Source of the DNA: Sedimenticola sp.
GTDB lineage: Bacteria > Pseudomonadota > Gammaproteobacteria > Chromatiales > Chromatiaceae
DNA length: 64,000 bases
Direction: 5' to 3'
NCBI GenBank assembly: GCA_011051655.1
Contig: DRKS01000103.1
Span: 1 to 64,000 of the forward strand
Under the pieces are notes generated by a model, which had not been told where the DNA came from, did not search any database, and saw only the letters and a program-made list of their open reading frames with translations. Position numbers and translations under genes: made by a program. Positions 1 through 8,171 of the stretch are shown piece by piece (positions within the stretch are counted from its first letter, which is position 1; every line of letters begins with the position of its first letter).

Positions 1-1585
1 CGCGGACGTGGGTGAGCAGGCGCAGGGCGAATTCACGCCCCCAGTCGTCGCTGATGTCGTGGGCGTCGCCGCTGAAGTTGCGGATCATCTCGTTGAGGCC
101 GTTGACGCCGATGGTGGAGAAGTGATTGCGCAGGGTGCCCAGGTAACGCCTGGTGTAGGGGAACAGGCCGCCGTCCATGTAGCGCTGGATCACCTTGCGC
201 TTGATCTCCAGGCTGTTGCGGGCCAGGTCCATGAGCTGGTCGACGCGCGCCAGCAGGGCCTCCTCGTCGCCCTTGAAGAGATAGCCGAGGCGTGCGCAGT
301 TGAGGGTGACAACACCGATGGAGCCGGTCTGCTCGGCCGAGCCGAACAGGCCGTTGCCCCGTTTCAGCAGCTCCCGCAGGTCCAGTTGCAGGCGGCAGCA
401 CATGGAGCGCACCTGCCCCGGCTCCATGTCGGAATTGATGAAGTTCTGGAAATAGGGCAGCCCATACTTGGCGGTCATCTCGAACAGCCGTTCGGCGTTG
501 TCGCTCTCCCAGGGGAAGTCCTCGGTGATGTTGTAGGTGGGGATGGGGAAGGTGAACACCCGCCCCTTGGCGTCCCCCGCCGTCATCACTTCGATGTAGG
601 CGCGGTTGATCATGTCCATCTCCGCCTGCAGCTCGCCGTAGCCGAAGGGCATCTCCTCGCCGCCGATCACCGGCACCTGCTCGCGCAGATCCTCGGGGCA
701 GACCCAGTCGAAGGTAAGGTTGGTGAAGGGGGTCTGGGTGCCCCAGCGGGAGGGCACGTTGAGGTTGTAGATGAACTCCTGTATCCCCTGGCGCACCGCC
801 TCATAGTCCAGCCCCTCGCGCCGCACATAGGGCGCCAGATAGGTATCGAAGGAGCTGAAGGCCTGGGCCCCGGCCCACTCGTTCTGCAGGGCGCCGAGGA
901 AGTTGACCATCTGCCCCAGGGCGCTGGAGAGGCGCTTCGGCGGGGCCGCCTCCACCTTGCCCGGCACGCCGTTGAAGCCCTCCGTCAGCAGGGTGCGCAG
1001 CGACCAGCCGGCACAGTAACCGGCCAGCATGTCGAGGTCGTGGATGTGGATGTCCCCCTCGCGGTGGGCCTGGCCCACCTCCGCCGGATAGACGTGGTTG
1101 AGCCAGTAGTTGGCGGTGACCTTGCCGGCGGTGTTGAGGATCAGCCCGCCCAGGGAATAGCCCTGGTTGGCGTTGGCGTTGACCCGCCAGTCGAGGCGCT
1201 GCAGATATTCGTTCATGGAGGCCTCCACATTGATCAGCGACTTGCTGTCGCGGCGCAGCTTGCCGTGCTGGTCGCGATAGATGATGTAGGCCCGCGCGGT
1301 GCGGTGATGGTTGGAGCTGATCAGAACCTGCTCCACCACGTCCTGGATCTGCTCGATCTCCGGGGCCGTGCCGGCGTGGCGGTGGCGCAGCACCTTCAGC
1401 ACCTGGGCAGTCAGCAGGCGCGCCTCCTCTTCCCTGAATTCACCCGTGGCGAGGCCGGCGCGCAGGATGGCCGAGGTGATCTTGCCGCTGTCGAAGCGGG
1501 CCTGGCGGCCATCCCGTTTGATGACAGTAAGCGGCAGGCCGGCCACCGGTTGCCCGCCGGTGGTGGTGGATGTCTCTGTGTGCAT
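1..1585 (-). CDS. nrdD: Anaerobic (class III) ribonucleoside-triphosphate reductase, C-terminal part missing at window edge
   Basis: Class III ribonucleotide reductase makes dNTPs from NTPs by a glycyl-radical mechanism under anoxia and needs the NrdG activase, which is not in view. The first 528 codons are present; the C-terminal glycyl-radical region lies beyond base 1. An ATP-cone allosteric domain covers about residues 15-110 (LTVIKRDGRQARFDSGKI). The catalytic barrel includes RSMCCRLQLDLREL, TGSIGVVTLNCARLGYL, SLEIKRKVIQRYMDGGLFPYT and FSTIGVNGLNEMIRNFS, which are NrdD rather than NrdJ or NrdA signatures. The ATG at 1585 follows a purine-rich GGGGGAG ribosome site. A cobalamin riboswitch lies in its leader on the same strand, so the gene is probably repressed by B12. 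No downstream partner can be seen. Confidence 0.95.
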   Translation of the reverse strand, partial: MHTETSTTTGGQPVAGLPLTVIKRDGRQARFDSGKITSAILRAGLATGEFREEEARLLTAQVLKVLRHRHAGTAPEIEQIQDVVEQVLISSNHHRTARAYIIYRDQHGKLRRDSKSLINVEASMNEYLQRLDWRVNANANQGYSLGGLILNTAGKVTANYWLNHVYPAEVGQAHREGDIHIHDLDMLAGYCAGWSLRTLLTEGFNGVPGKVEAAPPKRLSSALGQMVNFLGALQNEWAGAQAFSSFDTYLAPYVRREGLDYEAVRQGIQEFIYNLNVPSRWGTQTPFTNLTFDWVCPEDLREQVPVIGGEEMPFGYGELQAEMDMINRAYIEVMTAGDAKGRVFTFPIPTYNITEDFPWESDNAERLFEMTAKYGLPYFQNFINSDMEPGQVRSMCCRLQLDLRELLKRGNGLFGSAEQTGSIGVVTLNCARLGYLFKGDEEALLARVDQLMDLARNSLEIKRKVIQRYMDGGLFPYTRRYLGTLRNHFSTIGVNGLNEMIRNFSGDAHDISDDWGREFALRLLTHVR

Positions 1586-1744
1586 GGCTCCCCCTTTGCT
1601 CTTGTGTGCCGATGAGACCCGGGAACCGGCGCGACAGAGAGGGGAGAGCGGAAGAGATATTCCAGGCGGCGGCCGCAGGCAGGCACCGTCCTCCACCCTT
1701 CGGCCTTGACGCGAGGCCCGGGTAACGGAATCCATTACGGGATT

Positions 1745-1925
1745 CCGGCTCCGGCAGGTATTCGGACTCAGGGGCGCGAACCAATGGATGATTCACCTAC
1801 GGCCACGGCTTCCCATCCCGACGGACAGTGCCTGTGCAAACGCACTCGTGGCCTTCGTTCCCCAATACCGCTGCGCGACAGTCCCGGAGTCTCACCGGGT
1901 TCCCTGTTGATGCAAACACTATATC
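1745..1925 (-). promoter_or_regulatory. Cobalamin (B12) riboswitch in the nrdD leader
   Basis: Read on the minus strand, the segment has the conserved core GGGAACCCGGTGAGACTCC (about 1881-1904), then ACTGTCGCGCAGCGGT, a variable arm, and the 3' B12 box AGTCCGAATACCTGCCGG (1751-1768). Order and spacing match the AdoCbl riboswitch family. It lies 160 nt upstream of the nrdD start on the same strand. A perfect 8-bp hairpin, CGGAATCC/GGATTCCG (1726-1747), abuts the 3' end of the aptamer and may belong to the expression platform. No U-run follows it, so control may be at translation. That last point is inference. Confidence 0.93.
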
Positions 1926-1951
1926 TAGTGGTTGCGGCGGAGCTAAGACAC

Positions 1952-1980
1952 AAGATAGCGCAGCGCCTTCAGAGTGGCAA
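1952..1980 (-). promoter_or_regulatory. Sigma-70 type promoter for the riboswitch-nrdD transcript
   Basis: On the minus strand, TTGCCA (1975-1980) and TATCTT (1952-1957) are separated by exactly 17 bases. The predicted start, near 1945, is about 20 nt ahead of the first conserved riboswitch bases, which is where a riboswitch promoter should be. Prediction from motif and spacing only. Confidence 0.6.
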
Positions 1981-2059
1981 CCCTTTTTTCAAAAAGACTC
2001 ACCGGCGGCGGGAAGCAGACAGGCCGGTTTAAAGCCAAGGAAAAACCGACTATTATTTA

Positions 2060-2087
2060 AATAACGTTCGTATTTAACGAAGTTATT
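2060..2087. promoter_or_regulatory. Dyad operator candidate upstream of nhaR
   Basis: AT-rich dyad just before the nhaR start. The inner part is TTCGT-N5-ACGAA (2067-2081), and the flanks AATAAC/GTTATT extend the symmetry with a one-base offset. Spaced dyads of this kind are typical LysR-family binding sites. Since the adjacent gene is the LysR regulator NhaR, autoregulation of nhaR-nhaA is the simplest reading. The AT-rich block stands out against the GC-rich surroundings. Confidence 0.45.
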
Positions 2088-2101
2088 GCAGAGACGGCGC
2101 G

Positions 2102-3036
2102 GTGATCAATTACAAGCACCTTCATTATTTCTGGGCGGTGGCGAAGGCGGGCAGCATCGCCCGGGCCAGCGAGCGCCTGAATCTGACGCCCCAGACCATC
2201 AGCGGACAACTCAGCCTGCTGGAAGAGAACTTCGGCGACGCCCTGTTCAGCCGGGTGGGGCGCAACCTGGAGCTGACGGAGACCGGGCGGCTGGTGCTGA
2301 GTTATGCCGACGAGATTTTCTCGCTGGGGGGGGAGCTGGAGGAAATGCTGCGCAATCTCCCGGATGGGCGGCCGCTGATGTTCAAGGTGGGCGTGGCGGA
2401 CGTGGTGCCGAAATCCATCGCCCACCGCCTGCTGGCCCCGGCGCTGCAACTGACGGAGCCCGTGCGCATCGTCTGCCGGGAGGGCGCCATCGAATCCCTG
2501 CTGGCCGAGCTGGCCGTCCACCGCATCGACCTGGTGATTGCAGACGGCCCCATTCCGCCCGGCGTGAACGTGCGCGGCTTCAGCCACCCCCTCGGTGATT
2601 GCGGCATCACCTTTTTTGCCACCCCCCGGCTGGCCCATGAGATCGGCGACGGATTTCCACACAACCTCAGCGGTGCGCCATTGCTGCTGCCCGGTGAAAC
2701 GGCCGTGGTGCAAAGCCGCCTGATGCAGTGGTTCGGCAGGCTGCATATTCACCCCCGGATCATGGGCGAGTTCGACGACAGCGCCCTGATGAAGGCCTTC
2801 GGCAAGGCCGGGGCCGGGGTGTTCATTGCGCCCACGCCCATTGCGGAGGAAGTGGAAAAACAGTACGAGGTGACGGCCATTGGTCAAACGGATGAGGTGC
2901 GCGACCACTTCTATGCCATTTCCGTGGAACGCAAGATCTCCCACCCGGCGGTGGCCGCGATCACCGAAATGGCGCGGGAATGGCTGTTCCGAAACGAACC
3001 ACGGCCGCGTGAACAAAAAAGAGGCGGAAAGGACAT

Positions 3037-3040
<4 letters not shown>
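2102..3040 (+). CDS. nhaR: LysR-family transcriptional activator of Na+/H+ antiporter genes
   Basis: NhaR senses Na+ and activates nhaA. The 312-residue protein has the LysR winged helix-turn-helix at about residues 4-64 (HLHYFWAVAKAGSIARASERL, LTPQTISGQLSLLEENFG) and a periplasmic-binding-protein-like effector domain after residue 90. HYFWAVAKAGSIARA is characteristic of NhaR. The start is GTG; no strong ribosome site precedes it, but this start keeps the full first helix. The stop overlaps the nhaA start by 4 nt (ATGA), so the two are co-translated. In E. coli the order is nhaA-nhaR; here the regulator comes first. Confidence 0.92.
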
Positions 3041-4410
<1,370 letters not shown>

Positions 4411-4428
4411 TCCCCGGGTGAACACTCG

Positions 4429-5649
4429 ATGCAAACCCATGACTTCTTCCTTTACCTGCTGATCATTCTCCTGACGGCGCGGGTGTTCGCGGAGCTGGCG
4501 ACGCGCCTGCAGGCGCCTTCCGTGATCGGCGAGCTGTTCGCCGGCGTGGTTCTGGGGCCCAGCCTGCTGGGCTGGATCGAACCGGCCGAGGCCATCAGGC
4601 TGATGGCGGAGATCGGCATTATCCTGCTGCTGTTCGAGGTTGGCCTGGGGACCGACGTCAAACGCCTGGTGCGCACCGGACTGAAGTCCGTCGTGGTGGC
4701 GATGGCGGGGTTCATACTGCCGCTGGCGCTGGGCTTCGCGCTGGGCTACTGGGTGTTCGGCCTGTCGTTGCTGGTGTCCCTGTTTATCGGCGGCACCCTC
4801 ACGGCCACCAGCATCGGCATCACCGTGCGCGTATTGACCGACCTCAAACGCCAGCAGGCCCCCGAGGGGCAGATCGTGCTGGGGGCGGCCGTATTGGACG
4901 ACGTGCTGGGCGTGGTGCTGCTGGCGCTGCTGTACGAATTCTCCACCGGCGGCGGCGTGAGCCTGCTCAACGCCGGCAAGGTGCTGGTGTTCGTGGGTGC
5001 GTTTTTCATCCTGGCCCCCATCGCCGCCAAGCTGATTTCACTGGTCATCAAGCGCTTCGACGCCGTCAGCAGGATCCCCGGCCTGCTGCCCACCACCATT
5101 GTCTCCCTGGTGCTGTTCTTCGCCTGGCTGGCGCATGCCCTGGGGGCGCCGGAACTGCTCGGCGGCTTTGCCGCGGGGCTGGCCCTGTCGAGACGCTTCT
5201 TTCTGCCGCTGGGCATCGCCCTGCACACTGACGAGCGTTTCGCCCACCGCATCGAAGATCAGATGCAGCCCATTGTCCAATTGTTCACGCCCATATTTTT
5301 CGTATTCGTCGGGCTTTCACTCAACCTGCGGGAGATCGATTGGGGCTCGGCCTTTATCTGGGGGTTTTCCCTGTCCCTGTTGCTGGCGGCCGTCGCCGGC
5401 AAGATCGTGGGCGCGCTCCTTCTGAACGAACCCTGGGCCGCGCGCTGGATGATCGGCATGGCCATGATACCCCGCGGCGAAGTGGGCCTCATTTTCGCCG
5501 AGCTGGGAAGAGTAAGCGGTATCTTCAGCAACGAGATCTACGCGGGCATGGTGATGGTGATCGCGCTCACCACCCTGTTGCCGCCCTTCATCATGAAGTG
5601 GCTCTACGGACGCTACAGTGACCGCCTGCAGCCGGAATCCCACGGCTGA
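4429..5649 (+). CDS. CPA2-family cation/proton antiporter (Kef/NapA-like, membrane domain only)
   Basis: Monovalent cation:proton exchanger of the inner membrane. The 406 residues form about 12-13 hydrophobic segments with CPA2 hallmarks: PSVIGELFAGVVLGPSLLG near the N-terminus, ATSIGITVRVLTDL, and the double aspartate in GAAVLDDVLGVVLLAL near residue 156. MIPRGEVGLIFAELG near residue 345 is the late conserved helix. No RCK/TrkA-N nucleotide-binding domain follows, unlike KefB/KefC, so it is more likely an Na+/H+ or K+/H+ exchanger without cytosolic gating. It follows nhaA by 18 nt and probably belongs to the NhaR-controlled unit. Ion specificity cannot be read from sequence. Confidence 0.85.
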   Translation: MQTHDFFLYLLIILLTARVFAELATRLQAPSVIGELFAGVVLGPSLLGWIEPAEAIRLMAEIGIILLLFEVGLGTDVKRLVRTGLKSVVVAMAGFILPLALGFALGYWVFGLSLLVSLFIGGTLTATSIGITVRVLTDLKRQQAPEGQIVLGAAVLDDVLGVVLLALLYEFSTGGGVSLLNAGKVLVFVGAFFILAPIAAKLISLVIKRFDAVSRIPGLLPTTIVSLVLFFAWLAHALGAPELLGGFAAGLALSRRFFLPLGIALHTDERFAHRIEDQMQPIVQLFTPIFFVFVGLSLNLREIDWGSAFIWGFSLSLLLAAVAGKIVGALLLNEPWAARWMIGMAMIPRGEVGLIFAELGRVSGIFSNEIYAGMVMVIALTTLLPPFIMKWLYGRYSDRLQPESHG

Positions 5650-5720
5650 GAAGAACCGCTCTTCCCCTCTGATGTACAATACGGGCACTGTGAAACAACC
5701 GGCCCCATGATTCCCGAATT

Positions 5721-6371
5721 ATGACCAACCGCCCCCTTCTGGTCCTCTCCTGTCTTTTTGGCATCCTGCTGCTGGGCGCATGCACCGAACCGGACAAGCC
5801 CTCCATTTCGCTCTATATGGCCCTGCAGCGGGGGGACATCGCCCAGATCGAGCGCCACATCTACTGGGGCACCGACCTCAACCAGCCCACCCCCGACGGC
5901 GACATGCCGCTGCACGAAGCGGCCAGGGCGGGCCGCCTGGTGGTGGTCAAGCTGTTGCTGGACAATAATGCCGACATAAACGCCCGGGACGCCCGGGACC
6001 ATACCCCCCTCTATGAGGCCCTGATGTCGGGCCGCACCCAGATAGCCCGGCTGCTGGTCAAGCGGGGCGCGGAATTCGACCCCGACCGGATGCTGGAGCA
6101 AGTGGTGCGCAACCAGGTGACGGACCGCGACGTCATTGAATTCCTGACTCAGCACGGCGCCGACATCAACCATGTGACCGAAAACGGCGACACCCCGCTC
6201 CACCTAGCGGTAAAGCTGGGCAACCGCGTGCTCAGCAAGCATCTCATCGCCAACGGCGCCGATGTGAACGCCGGGGATGCCGCCGGACACAGTCCCCTCT
6301 GGTACGCCAGCGGACGCCGCAATGAGGACATCGTCAAACTGCTGAAACGCAGCGGCGCTGTCTTGAAATAA
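5721..6371 (+). CDS. Ankyrin-repeat lipoprotein
   Basis: The 216-residue product has a lipoprotein signal peptide (PLLVLSCLFGILLLGAC, lipidated Cys at residue 21) and so is a membrane-anchored envelope protein. The mature part is made of about five ankyrin repeats: DGDMPLHEAARAGRLVVVKL, DHTPLYEALMSGRTQIARLL, a degenerate one, GDTPLHLAVKLGNRVLSKHL and HSPLWYASGRRNEDIVKLL. Ankyrin repeats bind proteins; no enzymatic part is present and the partner is unknown. A TACAAT -10-like hexamer lies at about 5675, and the gene is probably transcribed on its own. Confidence 0.85.
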   Translation: MTNRPLLVLSCLFGILLLGACTEPDKPSISLYMALQRGDIAQIERHIYWGTDLNQPTPDGDMPLHEAARAGRLVVVKLLLDNNADINARDARDHTPLYEALMSGRTQIARLLVKRGAEFDPDRMLEQVVRNQVTDRDVIEFLTQHGADINHVTENGDTPLHLAVKLGNRVLSKHLIANGADVNAGDAAGHSPLWYASGRRNEDIVKLLKRSGAVLK

Positions 6372-6455
6372 CCCGAAAGACCAAAGGGAATCTTTGGAAC
6401 TGCCCTTCAATTTCTGATATGTTCGCCCGCCTGGACCATAAACCGAGAATAAACC

Positions 6456-6740
6456 ATGGCATCCACCGTAGAAGAGCTGACCATCACCTATACCGAGGAC
6501 GGCACCGATATCGTGAAGGAGCTGGACAAGGAGATTCTTTCCAAAGGCGCCTGGTCAACCATTATCTTCCGCTACCAGGAATGGAACCGGGCCAAGGGCG
6601 AGTATGGCCCGGAAAAATACAGTATCCGCCGCTACCAGAAGCGCGGCGGTGAATATCAGCAGAAATCCAAGTTCAATATCTCGAGCAAGGACCAGGCCCG
6701 GACCATTATCGCCGCCCTGGAGAAGTGGACCGCGGATTAG
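6456..6740 (+). CDS. Conserved small hypothetical protein (94 aa)
   Basis: I do not recognise a named family. The 94-residue soluble protein is charged and rich in Lys and Glu, with an N-terminal beta-type stretch (VEELTITYTEDGTDIVKELD), an aromatic-rich middle (FRYQEWNRAKGEYGPEKYS) and a C-terminal helix (KDQARTIIAALEKWTAD). It has no signal peptide, membrane segment or Cys. Coding character fits its neighbours. The start follows GAATAAACC without a strong ribosome site. Its TAG stop overlaps the TAA stop of the convergent sbcB gene (shared bases 6737-6740). Confidence 0.75.
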   Translation: MASTVEELTITYTEDGTDIVKELDKEILSKGAWSTIIFRYQEWNRAKGEYGPEKYSIRRYQKRGGEYQQKSKFNISSKDQARTIIAALEKWTAD

Positions 6741-8167
6741 GGCGCGATTTGCTCCCCCCAGCGGGCCAGTTCATCCAGCAGCGACAACTTGTCCTCCGGC
6801 GTTTGCGGGTCCCTCCTCAACGCCTCGATCCGCTTCCGGTATTCGGCCAGGGTGATGCTGCCGCCCCCGTCCGGCTCCAGCAGCCGCACCCGGCGGAACT
6901 CTTCCCAGCGGTCCCTTTCCTCCGCCGTCAGGGTCTCGGGCCAGTTGCGCGCCCGGTAGCGAAACAGCATCTCCGGCAGCCGCCGGTCATCGAAGACCAG
7001 ATCCAGGCCGCCCAGGTCCCGGGGCGCCGTGGCGCGGACGATGTCCATCCGTTTCCGGTCCCGGTCGCTGAAAAAGCCGCCATAGAGATCCTGATCGGGG
7101 TCGCTGACCGGCTCGAACCTGCGCATGCCGTGCACCTTGCGGACCTTTTCCCCGAATGCCCTGGCGCGGCGCAGGGTCTCCAGATGACGCTCCCCCGCCG
7201 CCACATCGATCTTCCAGCGCTCCGCCGCGGCCGGGGTAAGGGTGCTCATGGGCACCACCACGGGGCTCTTGTTCAGGTGCACCGTCTTGAGCGGGACACG
7301 CTCCACGCCATCCGGCAGGTCGGCGGCGGGGGTAAACAGGCGCTCATGCAACTCCTCCAGGCTGAGATCGAGGAAGGGCCCGGGGTCATAGCGCAGATCG
7401 AATACGATTATGCCGTTTTTGTTGACCGGGTGCCGCGCCACCGGCGCCACCATGGCGATGCGCCCGTAGCAGGCCGGAAACATGGAGGAGACGTGCAGCA
7501 CCGGCGTCTTTTTACCCGGATCGAGCTGCTGCTCCAGCAGGCGCTTGTTGCGCATGCGCAAGACATAATCGAACAGGCGTGGCTGACGGCCTTTGATCAG
7601 CCTGGCCAGGGCAATGGTAGCGTACACGTCGGAGAGGGCGTCGTGGGCCTCCCTGTGGCTGATGCCGTTGGCGGCGGTCAGCTCCTCCAGCTGGAAGCAG
7701 GGGGTGCCGTCCTCATAGGCCGGCCATTCGATACCCTCGGGACGGAGGGCGTGGGTAAGACGCACCATATCGATAATGTCCCAGCGTGAGTTGCCGTTTT
7801 GCCACTCACGGGCATAGGGATCGAAGAAATTACGATAGAGGCCGAAGCGGGTGAACTCGTCATCGAAGCGGATGCTGTTGTAGCCGACGCCACAGGTGCC
7901 GGGACGCGCCAGCTCGGCATGGATGAGCGCCATGAACCGGGCCTCGCACAGCCCCTCGGCCAGGACCTTCTGGGGGGTGAGGCCGGTAACCATGCAGGCC
8001 TCCGGCTGGGGCAACAGGTCATCCGCCGGCCGGCAGTAGATCATCAGCGGATCGCCAATGATATTCAGTTCTTCATCGGTGCGGATGCCGGCGAACTGGG
8101 AAGGCCGGTCCCGGCGCGGATCCGTGCCCCAGGTCTCATAGTCGTGCCAATAGAAGGTGCCTTCCAT
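6737..8167 (-). CDS. sbcB: Exodeoxyribonuclease I
   Basis: Single-strand 3'-5' DNA exonuclease acting in mismatch repair and recombination. The 476 residues match the family length. The DnaQ-like exonuclease fold starts at once with FYWHDYETWGTDPRRDRPSQFAG, which carries the first acidic metal ligands (D and E of DYET). The later ligands are in GVGYNSIRFDDEFTRFGLYRNFFDPY and SHREAHDALSDVYATIALA. The ExoI SH3-like and C-terminal helical domains follow. The gene lies 4 nt after the hybrid kinase on the same strand and converges on the 94-aa gene with overlapping stops. Confidence 0.95.
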   Translation of the reverse strand: MEGTFYWHDYETWGTDPRRDRPSQFAGIRTDEELNIIGDPLMIYCRPADDLLPQPEACMVTGLTPQKVLAEGLCEARFMALIHAELARPGTCGVGYNSIRFDDEFTRFGLYRNFFDPYAREWQNGNSRWDIIDMVRLTHALRPEGIEWPAYEDGTPCFQLEELTAANGISHREAHDALSDVYATIALARLIKGRQPRLFDYVLRMRNKRLLEQQLDPGKKTPVLHVSSMFPACYGRIAMVAPVARHPVNKNGIIVFDLRYDPGPFLDLSLEELHERLFTPAADLPDGVERVPLKTVHLNKSPVVVPMSTLTPAAAERWKIDVAAGERHLETLRRARAFGEKVRKVHGMRRFEPVSDPDQDLYGGFFSDRDRKRMDIVRATAPRDLGGLDLVFDDRRLPEMLFRYRARNWPETLTAEERDRWEEFRRVRLLEPDGGGSITLAEYRKRIEALRRDPQTPEDKLSLLDELARWGEQIAP

Positions 8168-8171
8168 GCCC

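Noticed and set aside
8-1615. Long plus-strand open frame (535 aa) opposite nrdD
   Set aside because: GC-rich antisense shadow. The minus strand encodes unmistakable NrdD motifs and the plus frame has repetitive Val/Ala/Gly/His composition.
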